This document shows positions 17,001 through 24,432 of a stretch of DNA of 64,000 bases, one piece after another. Source of the stretch: Actinoplanes italicus. GTDB taxonomy: Bacteria > Actinomycetota > Actinomycetes > Mycobacteriales > Micromonosporaceae. The number at the start of each line of letters is the position of its first letter. Position 1 is the stretch's first letter. Below the pieces are notes generated by a model that ran no database searches, was not told where the DNA came from, and worked only from the letters and a program-made list of their open reading frames with translations. The stretch is from positions 434,001-498,000 of the forward strand of contig NZ_PVMZ01000004.1 in NCBI RefSeq assembly GCF_003001815.1, read 5' to 3'. The translations under genes were made by a program, and so were the position numbers.

Positions 17001-17954
17001 GACCGTGGTGTCCTTGACCCAGATCCAGTACTGCGTGGCGCCCAGCGACGGCGTCCATGCCAGATCCGCGGTGCCCTCGCCGGTGGCCGCCACCGTCGCG
17101 ACCGGCGGCTGCTGGGGGCCGATCGGGACGACGGGCAGCGGGCGCGGGTACGGCGTGCCGACGCCGAATCCGGCACTCAGCGCGTCGGCGAAGGCCGCGG
17201 CGATCCGCAGCTCGCCCCGGGCGTTGGGATGCGTGCCATCCCAGGTGTGGTCGGCCGCGACGAAACCGGCCGCCGTGTCGGCGACGACGATCGAGGACTG
17301 CGTGGTGGTGAGAACGCCGGCGGCCGCGACGAGGCGGGCGTTGTAGTCGGCCACGGTCGCGGCGAACGCCGGATCGTCCGCCGCCCGGGTGGTGGGCAGC
17401 AGCTTGCCCAGCACGAACCGGACGTCCGGCTTGGCGGCGCGCGCGTTCGCGATGAAACCGCGCAGATCGGCCTCCACCTGCGCCGGGGTCCGGGCGAAGA
17501 AGCCGATGTCGTTGATGCCGAGCAGCACGAGCAGGTAGTCCGGCTGATGCTGGCTGACCTTGCCGCCGATGTCGTGCAACTCGTAGGCGAGGGGGCGTCC
17601 CCACACCGCGTTGTGATCCTGGTCGAAGGCGGGGTCGGCGTACGTACGGTCCCAGTCGCCGTCGGCCGTGGTCATCACGTTGTAGAGATCGTTGCGGGGG
17701 CCGACGAAATCGGCCGTCACCGCGCCCGCGGCCAGATGTTTCGCGAGCCGGTACCGCCAGGTCCAGTCCCCGCTGCTGCCCTGCGAGATCGAGTCCCCGA
17801 CGACCATGATCTTCCCGGCGTCGGCCGCCGCTGCCGCCCGCACCGGCGCCGGCGACCCGGCATGGGCCGCAGTGGACGCCGCCGGGGCGACAAGTGCCCA
17901 GACCGTCGCCAATGCCAGCAGTGCTCTGCCTGAGCCACGCCCCCGCAGTACCAT
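14031..17954 (-). CDS. Secreted SGNH hydrolase - Fn3 repeats - polymorphic toxin type 44 domain
   Basis: The 1307-residue product has a signal peptide (1 to about 32). An SGNH/GDSL esterase domain follows (about 45-245) with blocks GDSISQG, LLGINDIGF and DGTHPN. Next come nine fibronectin-III-like modules of about 92 residues (about 275-1120), most sharing RNVTAGE..F..LPYPVPG. The C-terminal domain (about 1125-1307) has YDIWSNMHYGYVGLYCGF and a downstream D-D-P-x-D, which I match to the bacterial toxin 44 (Ntox44) family of predicted RNases. The architecture (export, spacer repeats, C-terminal toxin) is that of a polymorphic toxin. No immunity gene is recognisable on either side. The SGNH part may act on cell-surface esters. 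Toxin assignment is from pattern memory and needs a profile search. Confidence 0.75.
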   Translation of the reverse strand: MVLRGRGSGRALLALATVWALVAPAASTAAHAGSPAPVRAAAAADAGKIMVVGDSISQGSSGDWTWRYRLAKHLAAGAVTADFVGPRNDLYNVMTTADGDWDRTYADPAFDQDHNAVWGRPLAYELHDIGGKVSQHQPDYLLVLLGINDIGFFARTPAQVEADLRGFIANARAAKPDVRFVLGKLLPTTRAADDPAFAATVADYNARLVAAAGVLTTTQSSIVVADTAAGFVAADHTWDGTHPNARGELRIAAAFADALSAGFGVGTPYPRPLPVVPIGPQQPPVATVAATGEGTADLAWTPSLGATQYWIWVKDTTVNTEWTRLPIPLTQDHNPWHMSQLQAGMTYQYKVQAAKGDDAGAFSDVVTLQMTGTTPSAPSGLTATAGNGQAVLAWNAAAHATGYKVLVRNVTAGEADFTELPYPVPGPRWTAELLQNGATYEFKLRSVNGALTGGTSAAVTVTPTGPTPAGPTGLSVANGNGEATLSWTSDPDATGHEVFVRNVTAGENDFTKLPYPVPGNSWVAGALVNGAGYEFKLRAVNGAIPGGFSAVVTARPTVAPPAAPAGLTATAGNGQAVLRWTEAPDATGYYVHIRNVTAGETGFTKLPYPVPGSEWTAAQLQNGATYQFKLQSVSGLIEGAQSAAVTVTPTVPPPAGPTGFTATAGSHEALLRWTEAPDATGYYVHARNVTAGETGFTKLPYPVPGSQWTAAQLQNGVTYQFKLQSVSGLIEGGFSSTVTVSPTGPAPGAPANMAAQAGNRKAILTWTMPDHGTSVYVFVRNVSAGESGFTRLPYPIAGDSWTATQLANGATYQFKVQAYNDLIAGGTSATVTVVPSGPPAPGAENLTAVPGDRKATLRWTAASQATAYYIWVRNVTAGEANFTRLQYPIADDTWVSTLMENGARYEFRVQSVDGLVPGGFSNTVSVVPWGPTPQVGNLRVTPRLGEAALAWSGSGTATGYYIQLRNASRGEGFTELPYPVAGNSFTASLLTPGQVYEFRVQAVSGRQRGVTSNTVAITVPLPPPVTGLSVRPVLHGLALSWNAVPGADAYMIYYSDPQLCGGIDSFPPGSRALMHRMPYPVSGTSFTIDYLFKPDCYWVDVVPVKYGVESAYDYRNLGRNYTLKSNDDSHLYEAVVTYIHRQMYDNVRSEAAQRIKRYLNDTNPGVVALGYYEWYNQVKPGGPWDHKPLISRGLGPGLETGNAYSYRYRVTGGAYEVYYDIWSNMHYGYVGLYCGFTQTVLQEAAGRVGIDDPGDRRSIRLGFDLWNANGSGLSRGRVDSIVRANLAAYAGESKANPFTLRYIPNVR

Positions 17955-18150
17955 GGCCGCCCCCGTGACCGTGCACGTCTATCGACAGGCATGATTAGAG
18001 CATCGCCCGCGCGGGGGGCACCACAGCCGAACGGCCGAGAACCGCACGGCTCCGGCAGTGCGTTGATTGGGCACCGCCGTCCCTGGGCAATCAGCTGGAC
18101 CCGCCGTTCTACGGTGCAAGTCCATCCTGGCCAGAAGGAGCTCCCCACCC

Positions 18151-18675
18151 ATGCGTCGTTTCCTGACCGCGACATGCCTCGTGGCCCTCGTCAGCACCAC
18201 TGGCGCCTGCGCCGGAACCACCGGCACCACCACCTCGCCGGGAGCGTCCCCGGCGATCGGCGCCACGGCCGCTCCCCCGGCGTCCGCGCCGGCTTCGGCG
18301 GGCACGGCGACGGCGGGCAACAGCCAGGCGGTCTGCACATCGGCAAAAACCCTGATCAACGACTCCGACCTCGACGCGCTCGGACAGCAGCTCGGCGCCC
18401 TCGCCACCGCACACCAGACGAAGAACGCCGACGCTCAGGCAACGGCGGAGAAGGCGATCAAGAACCAAGCAGGTACGTGGGCCCAGGAGCTGGGTCAGCT
18501 GCAGCAGCAGGCCGACGACCCGGGACTGCGGACGACCCTCGGTGAGCTGTCGACGTCGCTGACCGCGCTCGCCTCAACGGAGTCGCTGGACGGCGTCAAG
18601 TCCGTTGAGCAGGCCGGACTGACGGTGCTCACGCTCGGCACCGGCCTCGACAAACTCAAGAAGGCGTGCGGCTGA
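18151..18675 (+). CDS. Putative secreted or lipid-anchored protein
   Basis: The 174-residue product starts at ATG 18151 after AAGGAG. A short signal sequence ends in STTGAC-AG, a weak lipobox whose Cys (about residue 20) may be lipidated. A low-complexity Ala/Thr/Ser/Pro linker follows, then a helical domain with two Cys (AVCTSAK near its start and KKACG at the C terminus) that could form a disulfide. I recognise no family; the helical, Gln/Ala-rich body resembles small actinobacterial envelope lipoproteins. It diverges from the toxin gene across about 200 bp. Confidence 0.7.
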   Translation: MRRFLTATCLVALVSTTGACAGTTGTTTSPGASPAIGATAAPPASAPASAGTATAGNSQAVCTSAKTLINDSDLDALGQQLGALATAHQTKNADAQATAEKAIKNQAGTWAQELGQLQQQADDPGLRTTLGELSTSLTALASTESLDGVKSVEQAGLTVLTLGTGLDKLKKACG

Positions 18676-18693
18676 ACGCCGTCACGGTCGGGT

Positions 18694-18897
18694 TCAGGCA
18701 GCGGGCCGCCGACTGCCCCGGCCGGCGAGCAACAGACCGGCGAGCGCCAGGACGATGTGACCGGTCAGCTCGACTGCCAAGCCTCCCGGTAACCAGCTGA
18801 ACAACCCGGCGTTGTCATGGTCCACCAGTTGACGGATCGCGCCTTGAGCCCCGACGGCCAGCAGGATCATGCCGAGGATGAGCATCGCTGTTCTCAT
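18694..18897 (-). CDS. Small two-helix membrane protein
   Basis: The 67-residue product has two predicted membrane helices (about 3-22 and 42-60) around a short polar loop, ending in RGSRRPAA, a positive tail likely on the cytoplasmic side. A strong GGGAGGA lies 8 bp before ATG 18897. It is transcribed divergently from the TetR gene with two operator-like dyads between them, so it is the likely target of that repressor. Function unknown. Confidence 0.75.
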   Translation of the reverse strand: MRTAMLILGMILLAVGAQGAIRQLVDHDNAGLFSWLPGGLAVELTGHIVLALAGLLLAGRGSRRPAA

Positions 18898-18918
18898 GAC
18901 GGAGTCCTCCCCGTTGCT

Positions 18919-18958
18919 TGGTACGATTGCACCAGACGTAAGTGGTTCGACCGTACCA
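18919..18958. promoter_or_regulatory. Two tandem 16-bp TetR-type operators
   Basis: TGGTACGATTGCACCA (18919-18934) and TGGTTCGACCGTACCA (18943-18958) are both TGGTNC-N4-GNACCA dyads separated by 8 bp. They fill the 81-bp gap between the small membrane protein and the TetR gene. The outer halves are perfect mirror images (TGGTACG...CGTACCA). They would let TetR control both genes. Confidence 0.65.
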
Positions 18959-18978
18959 GAACGAGTGGGGATTCATGT

Positions 18979-19551
18979 ATGTCTCGCCAGGTCGACCATG
19001 ACGCGCGACGCCGTCACATCGCCGCCGCGGTGTGGCGGCTGGCCGCGTCCGGAGGACTCGAGGACGCGACGATCCGCCGCGTCGCGGCGGAGGCGGGAGT
19101 GCCCGCCCGGCAATTGCAGTACTACTTCGGCACCCGTGAGGACCTGCTGCTCGGCGCCCTCGAACTGCTCAACCGCGACGGTGCGGCGGAGGCCCAGGGG
19201 CGGGTCGCCGCACTGGGCCCGGAGGCGACGCCCCGCGACATACTGCGCAGCGTCCTGCTCGAATTCCTTCCGCTGGACGAGAGCCGCCGGCAGCGGCATC
19301 TGGTGTACATCGCCTACTTCGTCCGGTTCATGGCGGACGAGGCGATACGCGACCGGATCCGCGACACCCCGCCGGAGCTGGAGAACCTGATCGCGCTGCT
19401 CCTGCCGGAGGGCCGGAAGGACGAGGCGGACTTCCTGCTGGCGGGAACGAACGGGTTGCAGGGCCAGGTGCTGCTCGGGCAGTTGAGCGCGGAGCGGGCG
19501 GTCGAGCTGATCGATCGCCAGCTCGACCGGCTCTTCACGCCGACGCAATGA
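18979..19551 (+). CDS. TetR/AcrR family transcriptional regulator
   Basis: The 190-residue product has the standard N-terminal helix-turn-helix (about 10-55: IAAAVWRLAASGGLEDATIR, then VAAEAGVPARQLQYYFGTRE) and a helical ligand-binding domain of the size found in TetR_C-type proteins. The ligand is unknown. ATG 18979 is preceded by AGTGGGG. Tandem dyads between this gene and the divergent small membrane-protein gene make that gene, and itself, the probable targets. Confidence 0.85.
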   Translation: MSRQVDHDARRRHIAAAVWRLAASGGLEDATIRRVAAEAGVPARQLQYYFGTREDLLLGALELLNRDGAAEAQGRVAALGPEATPRDILRSVLLEFLPLDESRRQRHLVYIAYFVRFMADEAIRDRIRDTPPELENLIALLLPEGRKDEADFLLAGTNGLQGQVLLGQLSAERAVELIDRQLDRLFTPTQ

Positions 19552-20202
19552 TCACCCGCCCTGCCCGAGCCATTCCCGAAGAATCGGCTGTACGACGCGG
19601 AGGTCCCCTCCCCCGGCGGCCGTGTGGGCGGCGGCCCGCGCCGCCGGAGTCGCGTTGAAGGCGACAGCCAGACCGACCGCGGCGAACAGCGGCAGGTCGG
19701 AGCGGCTGTCACCGACGGCAGCGCAGCGCGACATCTCGACGCCCAGCCCGGCGGCGACGCTCATCGCGAAGTCGCGTTTCCCGGTCTCGTCGAAGTGCCC
19801 GGCCACCTCGCCGCTGTAACGGCCGTCGACGACCTCCAGGCTCGGCCCGCCGGCACGGTCGAAGCCGAAACGCTCGCACAGGTAGGCGCCGACCGGCTCC
19901 CACGCCAGCGTGGTCAGGACCGGCACGAGCCCGTTGGCGCGGCACCAGGCGACGGTGTCCGCGATGCCGTCCACCAGCGGCAAGGACTCCAGGAAGCCAC
20001 GAATCTCGGCCGGTGTCCGGGACGCCCAGCCGCGGGCGTCGAGCATCGAGACCTCCCGGTTGCCGAGGGTCCCGGCGGCATACCGGGCCTCGGCGTCGCG
20101 CACGATCTCACTGTGTCCCAGCAGGTCCGCCAGATGCTGGCCGCTGCTGGTGCCCGGGACGAGCGTCCCGTCGACGTCGAAGAACACGGCCCCGCGGATC
20201 AC
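19552..20202 (-). CDS. HAD-superfamily phosphatase (HAD-IB, phosphoserine phosphatase-like)
   Basis: The 216-residue product has HAD motif I FFDVDGTLVPGT (about 6-17), a helical cap (about 25-85), motif II in PVLTTLAWEP, Lys at motif III (ETGKRDFAMS) and motif IV AVGDSRSDLPLF (about 167-178). The layout fits HAD-IB phosphatases that hydrolyse phosphoserine or related small phosphoesters. GTG 20202 puts motif I six residues from the N terminus as usual, though its ribosome-binding site is weak (GAGG). It converges with the TetR gene at a 0-bp gap. Confidence 0.75.
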   Translation of the reverse strand: MIRGAVFFDVDGTLVPGTSSGQHLADLLGHSEIVRDAEARYAAGTLGNREVSMLDARGWASRTPAEIRGFLESLPLVDGIADTVAWCRANGLVPVLTTLAWEPVGAYLCERFGFDRAGGPSLEVVDGRYSGEVAGHFDETGKRDFAMSVAAGLGVEMSRCAAVGDSRSDLPLFAAVGLAVAFNATPAARAAAHTAAGGGDLRVVQPILREWLGQGG

Positions 20203-20409
20203 GGCAGCCCGACCTCGACATCCATCGGTCCGTTGATCTCCACCGGGCGATCCTGACCGCGCCGCCACAGCCCCCCGGGAGCGGGTGAACGGGGCGTGAC
20301 GAGGGTCTCGCGGATGCGTGACCCGTCACAGGCCGAGTCGCTTTGGGGCGCCGAACCCTGGGCACTAACAGTGCCCGACATGAGGTTCGGACGACAGGAA
20401 GGTCTGCAA

Positions 20410-20619
20410 TTGAGCATCAACTACCACACCGGCCCGGTGAGCTCTGACGTGGAAGGCGTCCGGCTGTGCGGCTACTGCCGCCGGCCGATGGCCGCGCAAC
20501 ACAAGACGGAGTACACGGCGGCACGCGCCCGTCTGCTCCTCGACCGAGGGTTCTGCCTCTGCTCCAAGCCCTCGGCACAGGCCCAGGCGCCGGCTCAGGG
20601 ATCCACCTCGTCCTGGTGA
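20410..20619 (+). CDS. Small Cys-containing protein, possible zinc ribbon
   Basis: The 69-residue product has a C-x2-C knuckle (LCGYCRRPM, about 19-27) and a C-x-C pair (GFCLCSK, about 51-57), which together could bind one zinc. The TTG at 10410+10000, i.e. 20410, follows AGGAAGG at 7 bp, a better start than the upstream ATGs. Its last 25 bp overlap the convergent membrane-protein gene. No family recognised. Confidence 0.5.
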   Translation: MSINYHTGPVSSDVEGVRLCGYCRRPMAAQHKTEYTAARARLLLDRGFCLCSKPSAQAQAPAQGSTSSW

Positions 20620-20942
20620 CCCGTGGGCTCGGGAGCGTCACGCGGCGCTCCCGGGCCCGGGGCGTCGCACGGGGTCTCTACCAAGTACGGGTCGTCAGCA
20701 GCGGCGGCTTTGCGGATGCGGGCGTCGGCGATCCGGCCGGCCGCGTCCCACACGCGGCTGTCCGCGTCCGGGGAGGCGGCAGCGGCGGCCCGTTCGCGCA
20801 TCTCGCGCACCTGGGTGCCGAGCAGGTCCCGGCTGCCGCTGCGGCGGCGCAGGATCACCGTGATCGCCGCGATGAGCGAGACCGCGACGACGAAACCCAC
20901 CGCCAGCTCCAGCAGGCTGGCATCGGTGCCGCCGGGGCTCAT
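20595..20942 (-). CDS. Small membrane-anchored hypothetical protein
   Basis: The 115-residue product has one N-terminal membrane helix (about 11-31, LELAVGFVVAVSLIAAITVI), then a basic stop-transfer RRRSGSR and an Ala-rich helical cytoplasmic region, with an acidic Pro-rich tail. Coding bias is good but the ribosome-binding site is poor. Its end overlaps the zinc-ribbon-like gene on the other strand by 25 bp. Confidence 0.5.
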   Translation of the reverse strand: MSPGGTDASLLELAVGFVVAVSLIAAITVILRRRSGSRDLLGTQVREMRERAAAAASPDADSRVWDAAGRIADARIRKAAAADDPYLVETPCDAPGPGAPRDAPEPTGHQDEVDP

Positions 20943-21015
20943 CGGGCGCAGCCGGCGGATGGGGTCGTTGCCGGCGGCCTCATGCGGGGATCCTAGCGCC
21001 GGATCTCGAAGGAAC

Positions 21016-21056
21016 GCTGGTCGGCGGCCCGCGAGGGGGCCGGGCCACCGACCAGC
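21016..21056 (-). terminator. Hairpin terminator of ThuA-ricin gene
   Basis: GCTGGTCGG (21016-21024) pairs with CCGACCAGC (21048-21056), extended inward by GGCCCG/CGGGCC with one mismatch and an 8-9-nt loop. It lies just past the stop of the minus-strand ThuA-ricin gene. Confidence 0.6.
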
Positions 21057-21062
21057 CGCTGG

Positions 21063-22343
21063 TTATCCGAGGCGGAAGCTCTGGGCCGCGGATCCGTTGC
21101 AGGTGTACTGGACGAGCTGGACGCTGTCGGCCACGCTCGCGGCGGGGACGTCCAGGCACTTGCCGCTGTTGCGGTTGACGAAGTGGTAGTAGCCGCCGCC
21201 CTCGGCGACGGGCTGCCACTGCTGGTTGGCGCCTCCCCCGTACGCCCAAGTCTGGATCTTGGCATTGTCGGCGGTGGACACATTGGTCACATCGAGGGCC
21301 TGGGCCGCGTTGCCGCGGTTGTTGATGCGGACGTGACCGCTGTCGGTGGTGGCGAACTGGTACTGCTGCGCGTTCGTGCCGTTACAGGTGTACTGCTGGA
21401 TGGCGGTGCCGTTGACGGTTCCGGCGGCGCGGGCGTCGAGGCACTTGCCGCTGTTCTTGTTGGTCACCGGATACCACGCGGCCGGGTCGATCGGGCTGTC
21501 GGCGGGCGGCGGGGTGGCCGGGTCCTGGCCGGCGAGCCACTTCAGGCCCTGGATCAGCCACTGGTTCTGCTGGGCGCTGGCGAATGTCGACGACGTACGC
21601 GTGTTGGTCTCATAGTTCATGGCGTTGTGGCCGAAATTGGCGTACAGCATCTTGAAGTTCTTGTTGCTCCAGAGAATCGGGTAGTAGCCGCTGCGCCACT
21701 GCTGATTCGGGTCGGTGCCGACCGGGAACGTGGACGCGTCGAGCGAGGCCAGGATGTCGATGTTCGGGTTCTGCCGCAGGTCGTTGCTCCACGAGTACCA
21801 CTCGCTGACCGACGACTGGATGGTGGCGGGCAGCCCGGCCGTGGACGGGTGGTTACGGTTGTCGATCCGCAGCGTCTCGGCGGTCGGGCCCCACGTGTTG
21901 GTGGCGAAGTTCCCCGAGCCCAGGAACGTGTTGTAGTACCAGCTCCACGAGCTCGCGCTGGTGGTGAACGCGCTGACGTGGAAGCCGAGGAAGCCGCCGC
22001 CGTTCTGCATGTACGTCTGGAACGCGGCCCGGCGCTCGGCCGGCGGCCCGTCGTCCAGGAACATGATCACCTGGACGCCGGCCAGGCCGGAGGCGCTCAG
22101 GCGGCTCCAGTCGGTGGTGGCCTCCCAGGTGAAGCCGTTCTGGGCGGCGGCCCTGGGGAACCAGTCCCGGGCCTCCTTGTCGAAATCGATGTGCGCGGCG
22201 TCCCAGGTGCCGTTGTAGAAGGCGAGCACCTTGAACGGTGCCGCCGCGCCGGCGGGGGCGACGTGCGCGAGCAGACCGGTGGCGATAGCGGTGAGCAGCG
22301 CCAACGTCGCCACGAGGGCGCGTTCGAGTAGCTTTCTGGCCAC
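21063..22343 (-). CDS. Secreted ThuA-like domain plus ricin-type lectin
   Basis: The 426-residue product has a signal peptide, then a ThuA/trehalose-utilisation-like glutamine-amidotransferase-fold domain (about 36-265: KVLAFYNGTWDAAHIDFDKE, FLDDGPPAERRAAF, GGGFLGFHVS, the late IDNRNHPSTAGLP), a Pro-rich linker, and a ricin B lectin domain (about 285-426) with three Cys-containing repeats and Q-x-W triplets. ThuA domains are implicated in sugar metabolism and often occur in secreted actinobacterial carbohydrate-active proteins. The reaction is not established. GTG 22343 follows GAGG at 7 bp. An AT-rich promoter box lies at 22431-22462. Confidence 0.85.
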   Translation of the reverse strand: MARKLLERALVATLALLTAIATGLLAHVAPAGAAAPFKVLAFYNGTWDAAHIDFDKEARDWFPRAAAQNGFTWEATTDWSRLSASGLAGVQVIMFLDDGPPAERRAAFQTYMQNGGGFLGFHVSAFTTSASSWSWYYNTFLGSGNFATNTWGPTAETLRIDNRNHPSTAGLPATIQSSVSEWYSWSNDLRQNPNIDILASLDASTFPVGTDPNQQWRSGYYPILWSNKNFKMLYANFGHNAMNYETNTRTSSTFASAQQNQWLIQGLKWLAGQDPATPPPADSPIDPAAWYPVTNKNSGKCLDARAAGTVNGTAIQQYTCNGTNAQQYQFATTDSGHVRINNRGNAAQALDVTNVSTADNAKIQTWAYGGGANQQWQPVAEGGGYYHFVNRNSGKCLDVPAASVADSVQLVQYTCNGSAAQSFRLG

Positions 22344-22430
22344 GTGGATACCTCGAGGACTGGAGGGGCGGGGGAAGGCGGCGCCGCTGGCGTACATCCT
22401 CAGATATCTATGCCCGACCTGGCAAGGTTA

Positions 22431-22462
22431 ACAGTCCTAATAGTTAAAACATCTTCCTAAAA
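22431..22462 (-). promoter_or_regulatory. AT-rich promoter/regulatory box upstream of ThuA-ricin gene
   Basis: Read on the minus strand it contains TTTTAGGAA, then AACTATTAGGACTGT. A closely similar block (TTTTAGGAA ... ACTTATAGACTGT) precedes the secreted protease at 43579. The box overlaps the stop codon of the upstream acetyltransferase gene at 22457. Confidence 0.45.
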
Positions 22463-22939
22463 CTTTCGGGCCGCCGGTCGCCGCAGCCACACGGAGTCCG
22501 GCCAGCCGGGGTTCAGATTGGACTCACGTCGCACTTCGCCGAATCCGTGAGCAGCGTAAAAGCGCGCCGCACGAGCATTCCCATCGATATATTCCAGCTG
22601 TACGGGTAGACCGCCGGCCACCTTCAGCAGTTCCTTCAGCAGCGCCGAACCGGTGCCGGTTCCCTGCACCTCGGGCACCACGTAGAGCTTCCAGACGGTC
22701 GGGACCTCCGGCCGCAGGTCGATGTTGCCGGTGCCGACGATCGCCGGGCCGTCCTCCGCCACCAGCACGGTCGTGGCGTCCAGGCTTCGCTGGACCGCCT
22801 CGCGCGACCACCAGGTGGCCAGACCCGTCGCCACGTAGTCGGCACCCGCGAACTCGTACGTCGAGGGCCAGGTCCGCCGGCCCACGGAGACGATGCCGTC
22901 GATGTCGTCCGGGACCGCCCTGCGAATCTTCACTGACAT
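22457..22939 (-). CDS. GNAT family N-acetyltransferase
   Basis: The 160-residue product has the GNAT fold: N-terminal strand VKIRRAVPDDIDGIVSV, central strand VWKLYVVPEVQGTGTGSALL holding the acetyl-CoA pyrophosphate loop (Q-x-x-G-x-G/S), and the C-terminal strand ARFYAAHGFGEV. The acceptor is unknown. ATG 22939 follows AGGA at 7 bp; the GTG two codons upstream overlaps that site. It is divergent from the P-loop kinase gene. Confidence 0.85.
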   Translation of the reverse strand: MSVKIRRAVPDDIDGIVSVGRRTWPSTYEFAGADYVATGLATWWSREAVQRSLDATTVLVAEDGPAIVGTGNIDLRPEVPTVWKLYVVPEVQGTGTGSALLKELLKVAGGLPVQLEYIDGNARAARFYAAHGFGEVRRESNLNPGWPDSVWLRRPAARKF

Positions 22940-22998
22940 GTTCACATCCTGCCGAAGGCGATGCTCGACCTCGACCCGGGACCGGGCAAGCTGGCCCG

Positions 22999-23562
22999 GT
23001 GCATGCAGACGACGTCATCGGGCACGCGATCGTGCTCATCACCGGCATTCAGGCGGCCGGCAAGTCGACCGTCGCCCAGGCACTGGCCGAGCGCCTGTCC
23101 CGATCGGTGCACGTCCGCGGTGACGTCTTCCGCCGCATGGTCGTGGGCGGCCGCGCCGAGATGACTCCCGACCCGTCCGACGAGGCCTTGAGCCAGCTCC
23201 GGCTGCGCTACCGGCTGGCCGCCGAGGTCGGTGACGCCTACTTCGACGCCGGCTTCACCGTGATCATCCAGGACGTGATCCTCGGCGACGACCTCACCGA
23301 CATGATCGCGATGATCCGGAACCGCCCGCTGCTGGTGGTCGTGCTCGCGCCCTCTCCCGAGGCCATCGCGGCGCGCGAGGCCGCCCGAGGCAAGGCCGCC
23401 TACGGCGTCTGGGCGATCGAGCAGCTCGACGAGGGTCTCCGGCGTCACACACCCCGCGTCGGGCTGTGGCTCGACACCTCCGGTCAGACGCCCGAGGACA
23501 CGGTCGACGAGATCCTGGCCCGGGGCCCGGCCGAGGCCTCCGTTCCGTGGCCGGCCCGCTGA
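22999..23562 (+). CDS. P-loop kinase-like AAA_33 family protein
   Basis: The 187-residue product begins with GTG. It has Walker A GIQAAGKST (about 16-24), an early 'HVRGDVFRRMV' acceptor-type loop, a Walker-B-like FTVIIQDVI (about 86-94) and a lid region with Arg residues (AAREAARGKAAYG). This is the layout of small-molecule phosphotransferases such as chloramphenicol phosphotransferase-like and shikimate-kinase-like proteins. The substrate is unknown. There is no clear ribosome-binding site, so leaderless translation is possible. Confidence 0.75.
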   Translation: MHADDVIGHAIVLITGIQAAGKSTVAQALAERLSRSVHVRGDVFRRMVVGGRAEMTPDPSDEALSQLRLRYRLAAEVGDAYFDAGFTVIIQDVILGDDLTDMIAMIRNRPLLVVVLAPSPEAIAAREAARGKAAYGVWAIEQLDEGLRRHTPRVGLWLDTSGQTPEDTVDEILARGPAEASVPWPAR

Positions 23563-23783
23563 CGCGTGGTCCCAGCAGGTCCAGCATGGTCTCGATCCTC
23601 GCCTCGAGAATCCGGTCGAAGTCGCCCTCGACCTGAACGCTGACGACGCTGCCACCCACCGCGCGGGCCAGCCGGACCACGACCCTCATCGCCGAGGATG
23701 TCAGTGTCGGCCTCTGCCGTCCACGGTCCTACGCACAGGGAGGGGCCGCGATTCCATTCCAGATCCGCTTCCACCCGGCCATC

Positions 23784-24370
23784 ATGCCCACCGCGCTCAC
23801 CACCGGAGGGATCGGGACGCGCCCCTCGTACAATCCGGTTGATCCATTTCTTGATCGGAACCACGATGGTCCGGTGCGTGAGCTGGAGTGGGACGTGGTG
23901 CGGGATTGGTTCGATCCCGTGCAGAACGGCAGTGTCCCGGATATCGCGGTCGAGGACACCACCCTGGAGGACTGGCAGGCGTTCCTCGAGCTGATCCGGG
24001 CCGACGGCTGGCGTGCCGAGTACACGAGTACGGCGATGAGCGTGTCGCGGTTCCGGCGGTGGCTGCCGATCTGTTCGTACCCCACCCGGAGGACTGGCCG
24101 CGGGCGTTGTGGGTGTGGCCCCGGCCGTACATCGAGCTGATCTTCCGGGTGTGGACGCACGAGGTGATCCTCGGGGACGTGAGCCTCCATGAGCTGCAGG
24201 GACAGGAGCGCCTGGACGACCTCTGCGCGATCCTGCGGCGTATGGGGCAACACCTGGGCAAAGGCGTGGAGATGTACGCCGAGGGCTGTTACGACGCTCT
24301 GCCGCCGATGCTCGTGTACGACGTCACACAGGACAGAGTCACGTTCCGCGCCGGACCGTGGCATGGCTGA
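23784..24370 (+). pseudogene. Hypothetical gene broken by a -1 frameshift near 24050-24070
   Basis: The first frame (23784 on) carries good codon bias up to ...TAMSVSRFRRW, after which it becomes nonsense-like (RRTGRGRCGCGPG). The frame two positions over then continues with AADLFVPHPEDWPRALWVW and runs to TGA at 24368-24370. Joined, they make a roughly 190-residue protein of unknown family, with WDVVRDWFDPVQNG near the start and LHELQGQERLDDLCAILRRM later. A single-base loss around 24050-24070 explains it. It may be a real inactivation or a sequencing error. The true start could also be the GTG at 23874. Confidence 0.65.
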
Positions 24371-24432
24371 GGCTCACGTCGACAGCGGGGCAGACGGATC
24401 TTCCGGTCGCGTGCTGGGATGGTGGGGTGACC

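Noticed and set aside
15642..17933. 763-codon plus-strand frame inside the toxin gene
   Set aside because: Antisense of the Fn3 repeats; apparent repeats reflect the real gene on the other strand.
20199..20420. 73-codon minus-strand frame ending at the HAD gene start
   Set aside because: Overlap is tempting (GTGA) but composition is Arg/Pro/Ser-rich and there is no ribosome-binding site.
23566..23689. Coding-like minus-strand patch beginning MRVVVRLARAVGGSVVSV
   Set aside because: Codon bias is good for about 40 codons, but the frame runs on for 270 bp antisense to the kinase gene. It is probably a truncated remnant with no recognisable family.
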